A stretch of 64,000 nucleotides of DNA from Nitrosospira sp. Nsp2 (GTDB lineage Bacteria; Pseudomonadota; Gammaproteobacteria; Burkholderiales; Nitrosomonadaceae): assembly GCF_003050965.1 (NCBI RefSeq), contig NZ_QAOU01000006.1, positions 1-64,000 of the forward strand, read 5' to 3'. Below, one piece after another: positions 41,686 to 50,161 of the stretch (positions are counted from its first letter, which is position 1; every line of letters begins with the position of its first letter). The position numbers were made by a program, and so were the translations under genes. The notes below the pieces were generated by a model. It did not search any database. It was given only the letters and a program-made list of their open reading frames with translations, and was not told the origin of the DNA.

Positions 41686-41717
41686 GTTGATCTTACGTTT
41701 TTTTCGGTTGATAACTA

Positions 41718-41873
41718 GTGGACCTTGGTACAGCTTTTCTGGATGACGTGGTGGCAGTTGATGCGGTTGAACCGCTACCTCTACAGGAAGGAGTTGCCAA
41801 GGAGCAGTTGTCCGTGGATCAAGCAGCACATATCAACGCGGCGGAAGAGGGCGACCATTACCGGATACGTTGA
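41718..41873 (+). CDS. Possible C-terminal remnant of a phage protein
   Basis: A 51-codon frame from GTG 41718 to TGA 41873. It gives an acidic, protein-like composition (FLDDVVAVDAVEPLPLQEGV...AAHINAAEEGDHYRIR). It is preceded by an in-frame stop and has no ribosome-binding site, so it is either the tail of a lost gene or chance. Its end lies in the first unit of the 23-bp tandem repeat. Confidence 0.3.
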   Translation: MDLGTAFLDDVVAVDAVEPLPLQEGVAKEQLSVDQAAHINAAEEGDHYRIR

Positions 41874-41926
41874 CGGACTGTTACCGAATACGTTGCCGTA
41901 CTGTTACCGAATACGTTGACGTACTG
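41858..41926 (+). repeat. Three tandem 23-bp repeats
   Basis: The units at 41858-41880, 41881-41903 and 41904-41926 are 23 bases each, of the form TTACCGAATACGTTGACGTACTG. They differ from one another at one to three positions. Perfect tandem phasing over 69 bases rules out chance. They could be iterons, a regulatory array or simple slippage. Confidence 0.9.
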
Positions 41927-42107
41927 GATAAGCCGGCCGCCTTCCCTTTTGACGTTGTTTGTGGGCGATAACACCGCTTTTTAGCACCGAAACAATGCGG
42001 AAGTGAAGTAAAAATAGGCAAATCGACAGGAATGGCCCTACAAGGCCCATGAAGAGATTTTCGGCTCTGGTTGAGGCCATCCCCTCAAAGATGCGCAGAA
42101 TTTTCAT
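41904..42107 (-). CDS. Possible small single-span membrane protein
   Basis: 67 codons from ATG 42107. One hydrophobic stretch (NLFMGLVGPFLSICLFLLHF, about 17-36) is followed by a basic tail (HKQRQKGRRPAYPVRQRIR). The composition is protein-like, but no ribosome-binding site is clear and the stop falls within the tandem repeat. Treat as tentative. Confidence 0.35.
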   Translation of the reverse strand: MKILRIFEGMASTRAENLFMGLVGPFLSICLFLLHFRIVSVLKSGVIAHKQRQKGRRPAYPVRQRIR

Positions 42108-42293
42108 ACATGCCGCTCTGGAGAGGGGCCGAACTATAGCAGCGTGAAATAAGCTGTAGTAGTTCGAGCACTACGTTCCGTTACGCTATTGATTGTTTCC
42201 AATTCCATCGCTGGCCCGGTCCTAGAGGCGACTAAGCCGTTTCCCAAGCCAGACACCTGCACGCACCAGCTGGCCTGAATTTGTAGTTCCTGG

Positions 42294-43043
42294 TTACGAA
42301 CGCTCCGCCAAGCCAAGCAAGACGCCCGGATACTCAACCTTGGCAAGTGCCGCCTCTAGAGACACTACGGGCAAGGCTTCTCGCGGAACCGGATGTGTGC
42401 TTTGCCAATCCGTCTCACCTACTTCGAGAAACCTGTCGATCGTTCTCTCGATCACTTCCCGATTGATCTCCTCCGCCTCTACAACTGCGTGCAACCCGAT
42501 TCCATATTCATACAGTGGATCAAGCTTGAATGATTCGTAAATTGGCGGCGGCTCGTTTTCGGTTATTTCCAGCTCCGTTTTCTTCTGGTATTCGCGCAAG
42601 GTCAGTCCCCCGAAACAGTCATAAGTTTGTGGTGTGCGTTTAGCCAGCGTGTAATACATTTTCCCATCCCTCATGAAGGGACCTTCAAACTCCGGCCTGC
42701 CCTCTTGATTTTGTTGCTCCCTTGATAGAAGGGATAACGCGCGATCCGAGGCAAGTTCACTCGTTCGGCTCCAGAACTCAAAAGTCGCGGTATGGATGAG
42801 CGCGTTCCAGATGGTGACCCCATCGGTCCCCAGAAAATAGACCTTGAACCATTGCATATATAGCTGGGGCCGGCCCGGCTCATCAAGCATAAGACGGGAG
42901 GTGAACTTCCCCCCGTATGTGCCGGTATCCCGCACGATCTTCCAGCGCAGGCTGACGTACCGGTCGCGTTTCTTGCGCCGTGGCAATTCAGCAAATGGCG
43001 TAAAACGCATCAGCCGGTAAAGTACTGGCTTTCTTTTTCCCAT
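42294..43043 (-). CDS. Hypothetical protein
   Basis: 249 residues from ATG 43043 (MGKRKPVLYRLMRFTPFAEL). It is soluble, rich in aromatic residues and charge, with YVSLRWKIVRDTGTYGGKFTSRLMLDEPGRP near the N-terminus. The C-terminal half is acidic (YGIGLHAVVEAEEINREVIERTIDRFLEVGE). I do not recognise a family. It lies 149 bases downstream of the XRE regulator on the same strand. The N-terminal FWS/WNALIHT region might be enzymatic, but no motif supports a call. Confidence 0.65.
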   Translation of the reverse strand: MGKRKPVLYRLMRFTPFAELPRRKKRDRYVSLRWKIVRDTGTYGGKFTSRLMLDEPGRPQLYMQWFKVYFLGTDGVTIWNALIHTATFEFWSRTSELASDRALSLLSREQQNQEGRPEFEGPFMRDGKMYYTLAKRTPQTYDCFGGLTLREYQKKTELEITENEPPPIYESFKLDPLYEYGIGLHAVVEAEEINREVIERTIDRFLEVGETDWQSTHPVPREALPVVSLEAALAKVEYPGVLLGLAERS

Positions 43044-43192
43044 CGGTTTATGCGTTGGCCTGTTAAGTTAGAAACAATTGAATTGCTGACCTCGCTGAGC
43101 GGATCAATTATTTACATTCTTGTTTAAAGAAGCCCGCCCCGACATTCAGGAGGCTTAACGTCCGAACCGCAATACAATTCCTCGGGCAAATC

Positions 43193-43432
43193 TCATGACA
43201 GATCTTCAAAATCCATCAGCGCAGATGCCGGCACCTTCAACGTTTCCGCCAATCGGAAAATGTTGAGCAGCGCAATATTGCGCCGCCCCCGTTCGATTCC
43301 CCCCAGATAGCTCCGCGCCAGTCCGCTTTCCAGGGCAAGTTTCTCCTGGGACCAACCGCGTGCCTTGCGCAACTGCGCCAGTTTCTTCCCAAACAAGAGC
43401 CGGGGATCTGATTGCTTTGCATCTCTGATCAT
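43193..43432 (-). CDS. XRE-family helix-turn-helix regulator
   Basis: 79 residues forming one Cro/C1-type domain: LFGKKLAQLRKARGWSQEKLALESGLARSYLGGIERGRRNIALLNIFRLAETL covers the five helices, with QEKLALESGLARSYLGGIE as the recognition turn. Small single-domain XRE proteins act as repressors in mobile elements and toxin-antitoxin or restriction systems. It is divergent from the zinc-ribbon protein gene at 43535, so the 100-base gap may be a shared, regulated promoter. Confidence 0.88.
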   Translation of the reverse strand: MIRDAKQSDPRLLFGKKLAQLRKARGWSQEKLALESGLARSYLGGIERGRRNIALLNIFRLAETLKVPASALMDFEDLS

Positions 43433-43434
43433 CC

Positions 43435-43447
43435 CCAGATTGTCTGG
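43435..43447. promoter_or_regulatory. Palindrome next to the XRE start, possible operator
   Basis: CCAGATTGTCTGG is a perfect inverted repeat (5-base arms around TTG), two bases from the XRE start codon. Its placement in the divergent promoter suits autoregulation by the XRE protein. That is inference from position only. Confidence 0.45.
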
Positions 43448-43534
43448 ATCAGGTTACTATCAGGCCACGCTCTATGAGTGACAATTATACTTATTTCCAC
43501 TATATTTCCAGTTAATAACCTTGATACCGACGTT

Positions 43535-44725
43535 ATGAAAAAGCAGATTCCTCATCCGGCTATCGCGCACCTGAGCAAAACGGAGACCGAGACTCTGATT
43601 TCAGATTATCTCGCTGGCGGGAAAGCATCCGGGCTGATTGAGCGGTTTAAAATCAAATGTACGCCCCACCAGCTTTTAAGGGTGCTGCCTCCGCGGATTC
43701 TTGGTCGGTCTTGCCCCGTCTGTGGAAGCGTGATGATTCAGGACTTGCCCAGTCGATATAATTTGACTTTGCCAGGCTTGGTTCATTGCTCCTCGTGCTC
43801 GCATAAGGACAACAACCAATGCCATTGCCCGTCTTGCACAGAACGATTTTATCGATGGATGAAAGAGGACAGGGCGAAGCGTGAGGCCGAAATAGCTCAG
43901 GCGGTTATTGCCGAGCGACGGCAGCATGCTTGCTCAAGTTATTCAATCGAAGAGTTGCCGCTGTCGACAGCGGTAGCGTTTCTTGCGTTCTCGAAGTGCT
44001 GCCGGATTGATGAGGATGGGTTCTATGGGAGCCTTGATGAATCCGAGGTACCTTTTGCGCCAAACGGCTCATACGGCGTCAGCCTGCTAACCTCGCTCCG
44101 CAAGGCAGGGTTGATCAGTATTTCAGAGCATTCGTCGCCCGGTACCGTTTTTTATGAAGACTCGCGGCTGACTTTCGATCCGCAGCGAGTCTACTGGACA
44201 GGAAACATGGAAGAGAACTTGCGGCTGGTTGAGGAGATCGAATCTCGTGCATTAACCCAAAACTGGCCCGAGCATTGGCAGCGGCAAACGGATGCGATCT
44301 GGTATGAGATCGCAATGGCCGAGTGCACGGAATATTACGATTATTGCGCCAAAAAAAGGAGCATACGAATTCGGGGTGATGAGGCAATCACCGCGATGCT
44401 GGGGAATATCCTGAGAGACTATTCCGTCGCCCAGTGCTACAACATCATCTGGTATGGGGCGACCAATACATCTGATCTCCTCTGCAGAGAGAAGAAGAGC
44501 GAGGCGTATGCTGCGAAGTACATGGTATCGGCGTGTCAGCGTCGGGCCAATCGCTGCCGAGAAAAGGATCTACCGTTAACAGCTTTCAAACGAGATCTCC
44601 AACTTCCGCGCAGCATGATCAGCTACGTGTTATTTGAACTGATCCTCAAAATCGGGGAGCGGGGTTTTACCGAGGCGATCAGATGCGCTTCTAAAAATGA
44701 CTCAAGTGGGGCAGGGTCTCCGTGA
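43535..44725 (+). CDS. Hypothetical cysteine-rich (zinc-ribbon-like) protein
   Basis: 396 residues from ATG 43535. Cys60/63, Cys85/88 and Cys96/98/101 (SCPVCG, HCSSCSH, CHCPSC) likely form zinc knuckles. The first 45 residues look like a short helical DNA-binding-like segment (ETLISDYLAGGKASGLIERF). The rest is helical, with EWHQRQTDAIWYEIAM-like and GDEAITAMLGNILRDYSVAQCYNIIWYGATNTSDLL stretches. The latter has a wide distribution in proteobacterial genomes without assigned function, as far as I recall. It is divergent from the XRE gene, which may regulate it. Confidence 0.65.
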   Translation: MKKQIPHPAIAHLSKTETETLISDYLAGGKASGLIERFKIKCTPHQLLRVLPPRILGRSCPVCGSVMIQDLPSRYNLTLPGLVHCSSCSHKDNNQCHCPSCTERFYRWMKEDRAKREAEIAQAVIAERRQHACSSYSIEELPLSTAVAFLAFSKCCRIDEDGFYGSLDESEVPFAPNGSYGVSLLTSLRKAGLISISEHSSPGTVFYEDSRLTFDPQRVYWTGNMEENLRLVEEIESRALTQNWPEHWQRQTDAIWYEIAMAECTEYYDYCAKKRSIRIRGDEAITAMLGNILRDYSVAQCYNIIWYGATNTSDLLCREKKSEAYAAKYMVSACQRRANRCREKDLPLTAFKRDLQLPRSMISYVLFELILKIGERGFTEAIRCASKNDSSGAGSP

Positions 44726-44879
44726 AAAAGGAATACATGGAGAAGTTGCCCTCATGCGACGGAGATTTCAGATAGCAAAACCTTTTTAGCCCGCAATATT
44801 CAATTGGGAACACGACACGGATGAGTTGCAAGATGAGAGGCCAAGGGAGCTACGCAGGGGTGCTGGGCAAGACGTCTGG

Positions 44880-45394
44880 TCGCAATGCGATTGAGCGTGT
44901 TCACGACATCCTCTCCTGTCAGGCTCTGGCCCACCTCGATGGCCAGACTCTCCCGCGTATAGTTGTCTACTATGGTGAGCGCGCGCAGGCGCCTGCCATC
45001 GAACAGCGCATCCGCGACAAAATCCATGCTCCAGATCTGATTCATTGCTGTAACGGAGTGCTTGGGCTGGCGCAGCCGGGCCGACTTGTTGCGCTTGGGA
45101 CGCTTGAGCCGTAACGACAACCCTTCTTCCCGATACAGCCGGTAGACACGCTTGTGATTGTCCTTGAAGCCTTCCTGCTGCAACAGGACATGCATCCGCG
45201 GTAACCATAGTGCACTCTAGTTGCCGCAATTTCCTTGATGCGCATGAGTAATAACGATGAATCACGGGCACGCGACTTGTAAACGTATACGGTGCGTGAT
45301 AGGCGCAGCAAAGCGCATGCCTGCCTCAAGCTGGCGCGGTAGCGGTTGCGCAAGTCATCGATCAGGATGCACTTGCGGGAAGGCTTCAGAGCTT
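44880..45394 (-). pseudogene. IS3-family transposase orfB, frameshifted and truncated
   Basis: Readable in two frames. The first runs LRNRYRASLRQACALLRLSRTVYVY to RVHYGYR. A single-base loss at about 45197-45200 then shifts the frame, which resumes at MHVLLQQEGFKDNHKRVYRLYREEG. It continues to WSMDFVADALFDGRRLRALTIVDNY and GEDVVNTLNRI. The sequence after that is unrelated, so the second D and the E of the DDE catalytic core are lost. It is not functional. Confidence 0.85.
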
Positions 45395-45652
45395 TTTTGA
45401 CAGCACATCCTGCAGCATGGTCTTGTCCAGGCTCAAGTCGGCTACCAGCCGCTTGAGCTTGACGTTCTCTTCCTCCAACTGCTTCAACCGCCTCAGCTCG
45501 GACGGGCCCACTCCAGCGTATTTCTTCTTCCAGTTATAAAATGTCGCGTCGCTGATGCCCATCTTCCTGCAGACCTCTTCAACCGGCGTGCCCAACTCAG
45601 CCTGCTTCAAGGCAAACGCAATCTGCTGCTCGGTAAATTTGCTTCTCTTCAC
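45386..45652 (-). CDS. IS3-family transposase orfA (IS407-like)
   Basis: 88 residues from GTG 45652 with AGGAG upstream. The helix-turn-helix KRSKFTEQQIAFALKQAELG and MGISDATFYNWKKKYAGVG is followed by a leucine-zipper-like coiled coil (SELRRLKQLEEENVKLKRLVADLSLDK). It ends QDVLSKKL at the A6G frameshift site. In intact elements it binds the terminal repeats and is part of OrfAB. It is itself intact, but its partner orfB is broken. Confidence 0.88.
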   Translation of the reverse strand: MKRSKFTEQQIAFALKQAELGTPVEEVCRKMGISDATFYNWKKKYAGVGPSELRRLKQLEEENVKLKRLVADLSLDKTMLQDVLSKKL

Positions 45653-45732
45653 GTCATGACTCCTTTCCAGTATGGTCAAAATCATGCCGGAAATTCTACT
45701 TTTAAATGGTACGGTTTTTTGGGGTAGGGTCA

Positions 45733-46320
45733 CCGGCTCGAAAGGCCACACTTGATTTCAGTCCCGTGTACGTACGTACAGGCTCGATCGGGTGCAAAGC
45801 TCCTGGAAAATCGGCTGTGGCAGCGGACGCCAGCTGGAGTTTTTTAGCAATTGGGATGGGCGGTGGAGGGGTGCTTGACTTGGATGCAACGGCGGTAAAA
45901 GTTGCTTCTGCGCGAGGGTTGAGGGTCCATCTCGGCAGTCTTAATAAGCAGAATTTCCCGGAGAACTCTTTCCGTGCTGTTGTCTCCAGCCACACCATCG
46001 AGCACGTGCACGATCCTGTCGGGCTGCTCAAGGAATGTCGGCACATCCTTCGGCCAGATGGAAAACTCGTCATTATTACGCCCAACGTCGCAAGCTGGGG
46101 CCATACGTGGTTCCGCAGTAACTGGTTAGCGTTAGACCCACCCCGTCATCTTCATCTGTTCAATGCTACCTCATTGCAGCGCGCCGCAAAGGACGCAGGA
46201 CTTACGGTATCAAGCCTCACCACGACCATACGAGAGGCAGACGGGCTGTTCCGGGCAAGCCGCGATACCAACGAACTAACAGTCATGTTTGGGGCCACCG
46301 CCACCCTTGGCCCGTCGTAG
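45733..46320 (+). pseudogene. Decayed SAM-dependent methyltransferase
   Basis: The C-terminal two-thirds is readable: LDLDATAVKVASARGLRVHLG, FRAVVSSHTIEHVHDPVGLLKECRHILRPDGKLVIITPN and HLHLFNATSL match Methyltransferase_11-type proteins. The SAM-binding motif LLEIGCGSGRQLE is present near 45805-45840 but in another frame, so at least one base change has broken the gene. The 5' end abuts the IS terminus at 45732, suggesting truncation by that element. Such enzymes often sit in polysaccharide clusters, as does the next remnant. Confidence 0.72.
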
Positions 46321-46433
46321 CCTGTCAAAGGTCTGGCAACTCGCGGAATGGTTGATGCTCAAAGCCGGACTGGACCGAGGTAAAGATCTGATGATATGCC
46401 AGCGGTAGTGGAGTTATGATGTCCTTATTTCAG

Positions 46434-46926
46434 ATGAGCGTGCCGTTGTTCTTATCTAACGCTCTAGCCACATATAACGGGGAACGTTATATCAGCGAAC
46501 AGCTACGAAGCACAGCCTGTCGGACTCGACTGCCCGATGAATTAGTGGATCTCGTTGCTAATTGGCACTACTTCATCCCTGGCTGCATTGCCAATACCAC
46601 TGGTTGCCTATCGCCAGCACAGCTCTAATCAGAGTGGGGTTCGCAGGAATAGGCACCGGGGCAAAAGCTGTGCTGCAGTACATGGACCCCGAGTTTTACT
46701 TTATAGATCTGCCCATAGCCGCCTTTTGGAATTCGCGAATCGTTTTCCTGTGCGCGAGCAGCAAATTTGTCGCCTTGATGAAACGTTGGTCTTCTTATGT
46801 GCACGCGCCGCGTTACCGGAAGAACGATGGCGTCGGTTACTAGGCGCTCTGAATGAGCTTATGTCTTCGCGGTGCCATCTGTATGCCCGCGGAATGAGAA
46901 GTTTCTTCAAAGACTTGAAGCGGTAG
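46434..46926 (+). pseudogene. Decayed family 2 glycosyltransferase
   Basis: The start MSVPLF...ALATYNGERYISEQLRS and TRLPDELV match the N-terminus of GT-A family 2 enzymes. A one-base insertion lies before ALATYNG. The sequence then jumps to NWHYF, IPLVAYRQHSSNQSGV and a C-terminal helical tail (46555-46926), so the catalytic centre with its DxD region is deleted. It is a remnant of a surface-polysaccharide gene. Confidence 0.68.
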
Positions 46927-47392
46927 GTAAAGCGCTTTCGCTTATCGGCACTAGCAAGTGCTTGCCCTCGTTGTTTGGATTGGCCGGTTTACCGCCCGGT
47001 CCACCTTCCACCAGACCAATTGTTCGGTCGGGATCGATCTCGTCTGCGCGATATATCTCGGCTTCTTCAATCGAGGTATGGGGATTTATCCAGGTTAACG
47101 CATCCTCCGGCTCCATTACTAGGGTCGTCGGTCGTGCAGTCGACCATTCCGACTCCTGAGTCTTCAGTCACGATCACGAAACCGGCTTCCAAGGTTTACT
47201 CGACGTTTGGCCGGAAGTTCGTCAGCCCAGCCATGAATATCGGTTCATTTACTTTCCAAGTGATGTACCAAGGCTGCTTCTTACCATTCTCCAGCGACCA
47301 TTCGTACCAACCGCCCGCCGGTACGATCACTCGACCTTCGCGGACTTCCCTGATAATTCTCAGGTTCGGCGCAGCTTAACCGGACTGTTCTT
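46907..47392 (-). pseudogene. Decayed SRAP (SOS response-associated peptidase, YedK/HMCES) gene
   Basis: On the minus strand, 47192-47391 encodes GRVIVPAGGWYEW, GKKQPWYIT and EPIFMAGLTNF, matching the YedK core, and ends in a stop. The frame resumes as GFVIVTEDSGVGMVD, stops again near 47068, and resumes as EPEDALTWINPHTSIEEA and then NEGKHLLVPISES (the C-terminus). The catalytic N-terminal MCGR segment is not found. SRAP proteins crosslink to abasic sites in single-stranded DNA; this copy is dead. Confidence 0.72.
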
Positions 47393-47707
47393 GATTGACC
47401 TTTTTCACAAAGCGGCTCGCTCGCCTGCGGCAATCAGGATGTCTGCAAACGCTGCAATCAGCCGTCATCCGCTATCTCCAGGCTAAGGGGAGCACGGCAT
47501 CGTTGACCTTCCAGAACAATCATGACGCCGCCGGCCGAACTCAGTTTTCCAGACACAGCGGGTTCCGAATAATAGGAATTCGTGGTTAACACCTATGGAC
47601 TGGACGGGATCGACATCGACGACCTGCCGACAGCAAGCGTGAATTCAAAAAGTATCGAAGGCATAACTTGATAGCGGCTTTGTAGCTGACTTTAAAAAAA
47701 TTGAAAA
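47393..47707. other. Spacer with no recognised gene
   Basis: About 315 bases between the SRAP remnant and the inverted repeats before the cytochrome gene. A 64-codon plus-strand frame at 47395-47589 has no supporting features. Given the surrounding decay, this is probably degraded sequence. Confidence 0.4.
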
Positions 47708-47733
47708 TGTAATGTTCAGTTGGAAACATTACA
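47708..47733. repeat. Inverted repeat upstream of the cytochrome gene
   Basis: TGTAATGTT and AACATTACA form a perfect 9-base inverted repeat around an 8-base loop. It lies 145-170 bases before the cytochrome ATG and could be an operator or an RNA hairpin. Confidence 0.6.
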
Positions 47734-47751
47734 GGCCGTTGAAGTAACGGT

Positions 47752-47771
47752 GGCAACGTCTTGACGTTGCC
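47752..47771. repeat. Second inverted repeat upstream of the cytochrome gene
   Basis: GGCAACGTC-TT-GACGTTGCC is a perfect 20-base palindrome with 9-base arms, about 107-126 bases before the cytochrome ATG. The tight two-base centre suits a dimeric regulator better than a hairpin. Confidence 0.6.
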
Positions 47772-47877
47772 TTGGGGCGTAGGGTAGGTCCTATGCTTAT
47801 CGCATTTTGTCTTGCACGACAGTCACGTTTCGTCACTTCGCAAGTTTGTATGTCTATCGTTAAAAGGAAGGCACTAA

Positions 47878-49689
47878 ATGTACAACGTAAGCTGTGAATT
47901 GGTGGGTAAAGCTATGAATAGCTGCCGTCGGTTCTTGAAGACGGACCCACGTTTTATACTCGTACTATTTTGCTGGCTTGGAGGAGCGCAGGCTCAAGAG
48001 GTTAAACCAGTCTACATGAATCAGGGGTGGGCAAGTTCTGATCGCACCGTGTTTTACACGACTAGTCAAGGCTCGCAGTTGATGCCTTATAGCTGGTTTC
48101 TCGCGCTTGAACAACCCGATAACGAGACCCTTTTTCGAGTAGATAATCTCGCTCGATTCGGTTACCTGCCCAACGCGGATAAACGCAATAATCCCGACGG
48201 GTTGCCACTCGGGTTTGTTAAAGACGATGCCGACAACAATGATTGGGTAGGAATGAACTGCTCCGCGTGCCATACCAGCCAGTTCAAATTCGCTGGTAGA
48301 ACATTGCAGATCGACGGCGGCCCCACTGATGCGGACTTCTGGGCGTTCATTAGTGAGCTAGGCATCGCGGTATCACAGACATCTACTTCACCAACGCACG
48401 CAAAATTTAAGCGGTTTGCGAACAGAGTTCTTTCCCCTACGCATTCGCAAGAAAATGAACTTCTACTGTATCGTTATTTGAAGGATTTTTCGGATGAATT
48501 TAATCAGCTTTTGACTTCCAGCAATTCAAACGTAGCTTGGGGACGTGCACGCCTGGATGCATTCGGCATGATCTTTAATCGTGCTACCGCGATTGACTTG
48601 GGCGATTGGGGCAATGCCCATAAAGCAAACGCGCCGGTAAGCTACCCCTTCCTGTGGGGCACCCATTGGCATAATGTGGTGCAATGGAATGGGTCGGCAC
48701 CTAATACCCTGGAGATCGAACGGCTCGCCCGCAATGTCGGCGAAGCAATGGGAGTCTTTGCCCATACGGATATAAAACGAACGTTTTTGCCGCCGCTGTA
48801 CTTCAAATCCACTGTAAAGCGAGTCAATCAAATTGCGCTGGAAAAGAGAGTCGCAACGTTGCGCTCTCCGGTCTGGCCCGGCGACCTCTCGAAAATTGAT
48901 GCCAAGAAAGCGGCAAAGGGTGCCAAATTGTATCAAGCCAATTGCGTAAGGTGTCACGCGATAACGCCCCGTAACGAGCCGTTCCGCCGAATTAATGTCA
49001 CGATGACCCCGCTTTCCGAAGTCGGCACTGACCCACTGATGGCAACCAACGCGCGGGATTTGTCTTCAAAGTCTGGCATTCTTGAAGGCGTCGAGATGCC
49101 GTTTCTGCTTTCGGCTCCGCTATCCTCAGAGGTTGCCACGATGGACTTGGTTGGGAAGATCGTTGTCGGGGCTATTCTAGCGCCCTATGATTGGGAAGCA
49201 GTGCCAGATGAAATCGACGCCGAAGCGAGAGATCTTCTAGCTTCTATCAAAAGCAACCATCTACACACTGACGGGCATCAGGCACAATCCAAGGCAACAA
49301 AGTCGAAGATTGAACTTGGCACCCGGAGCAAATTGTGGAGCGATGCGCGCAATCTCCTCGAAAAGAGAAAGAACAATATCAATGCCCTCGCATACAAGGC
49401 CCGACCGCTAGATGGAATCTGGGCGACGGCGCCCTATCTACACAACGGATCAATTCCGAACCTTTACCAGTTGTTGCTTCCGGCAAAGGATCGCGTAACA
49501 AAATTCTTCGTTGCAACACGTGAATTTGATCTGGTGAATGTTGGCTTTACGACTGGCAGGCAGCATGGCGCATTTGAGTTTGACACTTCACTGCCCGGAA
49601 ACTCTAACGCGGGGCATGATTCTTACGGTACAGATAGTCTTACCAATGATCAGAGATTTCAGCTGGTCGAATACCTTAAGACGTTATGA
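47878..49689 (+). CDS. Exported di-haem cytochrome c, RoxA-like
   Basis: 603 residues from ATG 47878 with AAGGAAGG 7 bases upstream. A signal peptide (FILVLFCWLGGAQA-Q, about 25-40) leads to the periplasm. Two haem sites are CSACH (Cys128-His132) and CVRCH (Cys356-His360). The C-terminal half has GIWATAPYLHNGSIPNLYQLL, REFDLVNVGF and FDTSLPGNSNAGH, which recall rubber oxygenase RoxA and its relatives. The broader di-haem peroxidase family is the alternative. It looks intact among pseudogenes, and two palindromes lie upstream. The substrate is unknown. Confidence 0.78.
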   Translation: MYNVSCELVGKAMNSCRRFLKTDPRFILVLFCWLGGAQAQEVKPVYMNQGWASSDRTVFYTTSQGSQLMPYSWFLALEQPDNETLFRVDNLARFGYLPNADKRNNPDGLPLGFVKDDADNNDWVGMNCSACHTSQFKFAGRTLQIDGGPTDADFWAFISELGIAVSQTSTSPTHAKFKRFANRVLSPTHSQENELLLYRYLKDFSDEFNQLLTSSNSNVAWGRARLDAFGMIFNRATAIDLGDWGNAHKANAPVSYPFLWGTHWHNVVQWNGSAPNTLEIERLARNVGEAMGVFAHTDIKRTFLPPLYFKSTVKRVNQIALEKRVATLRSPVWPGDLSKIDAKKAAKGAKLYQANCVRCHAITPRNEPFRRINVTMTPLSEVGTDPLMATNARDLSSKSGILEGVEMPFLLSAPLSSEVATMDLVGKIVVGAILAPYDWEAVPDEIDAEARDLLASIKSNHLHTDGHQAQSKATKSKIELGTRSKLWSDARNLLEKRKNNINALAYKARPLDGIWATAPYLHNGSIPNLYQLLLPAKDRVTKFFVATREFDLVNVGFTTGRQHGAFEFDTSLPGNSNAGHDSYGTDSLTNDQRFQLVEYLKTL

Positions 49690-49740
49690 AGAGTAAATAC
49701 TGGCATTTGTAAATAACGGCATTTGTGGCGATTGCCCGAT

Positions 49741-49764
49741 AAGAGGGTATAGGGCTATTCTCTT
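49741..49764 (+). terminator. Possible terminator hairpin after the cytochrome gene
   Basis: AAGAGGGTATAG and CTATTCTCTT can pair with one or two mismatches, followed by TTCTT. The stem is AT-rich and the T-run is poor, so this is a weak candidate, 52 bases after the stop. Confidence 0.3.
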
Positions 49765-49825
49765 TCTTACCTGATCCACGGTAGGACTCACGGTCGTATG
49801 GACAGTGGTGATGAGTTTAGTATCT

Positions 49826-49869
49826 TGACCTGCTAGGAGTTTTGTAGCCACGCGCTGAGTGAGTCTTCA
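49826..49869 (+). repeat. Left terminal inverted repeat of the IS
   Basis: Begins TGACCTGCTAGG and ends AGTGAGTCTTCA. It pairs with 50979-51023 on the opposite strand over about 44 bases with one gap and several mismatches. Long repeats starting TGA are usual for IS3-family elements. Confidence 0.88.
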
Positions 49870-49895
49870 TGTTAAGTTTTCACATGGAGGCGAAA

Positions 49896-50161
49896 ATGAA
49901 GAAGCGATTCAGTGAAGAGCAGATCATTGGAATTTTGCGTGAAGGAGAAGTCGACGGGGTTGTTATCCGAGACATCTGCCGTAAGCCAACATTACCGAGC
50001 AGACGTTTTTCCATTGGCGATCCAGGTTTGGCGGCATGACAGTATCGGATGCGCATAAGCTTAAAGAACTGGAAGCGGAGAATTTGCGACTGAAAAAGAT
50101 TGTTGCCGAACAGGTACTGGCAATCGAGGGTTTAAAGGAGATTGCAACAAAAAAATGGTGA
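49896..50161 (+). pseudogene. IS3-family transposase orfA, frameshifted
   Basis: Starts at ATG 49896 behind GGAGG and reads MKKRFSEEQIIGILREGEV, then ICRK. A single base is missing at about 49986, so the original frame ends after 47 codons at 50039. In the shifted frame the normal continuation is seen: NITEQTFFHWRSRFGGMTVSDAHKL, the coiled coil [16 protein letters not shown], and IATKKW with a stop at 50161. The A7 slippery site is 50149-50155. Confidence 0.85.

Larger units (their letters stand above)
44880..45732 (-). mobile_element. Truncated IS3-family (IS407-like) insertion sequence
   Basis: The element reads on the minus strand from a TGACCCTACCCC terminus at 45732 through orfA and into orfB. 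It then stops matching transposase at about 44880, after the first catalytic aspartate region. A conserved A6G slippery site (45392-45398) joins orfA and orfB by -1 frameshifting. The 3' part, with the remaining DDE residues and the right repeat, is missing. It is therefore not able to move by itself. Confidence 0.82.

Noticed and set aside
47395-47589. Possible transposase C-terminal tail
   Set aside because: A vague resemblance to helical transposase ends, too weak to support a call.
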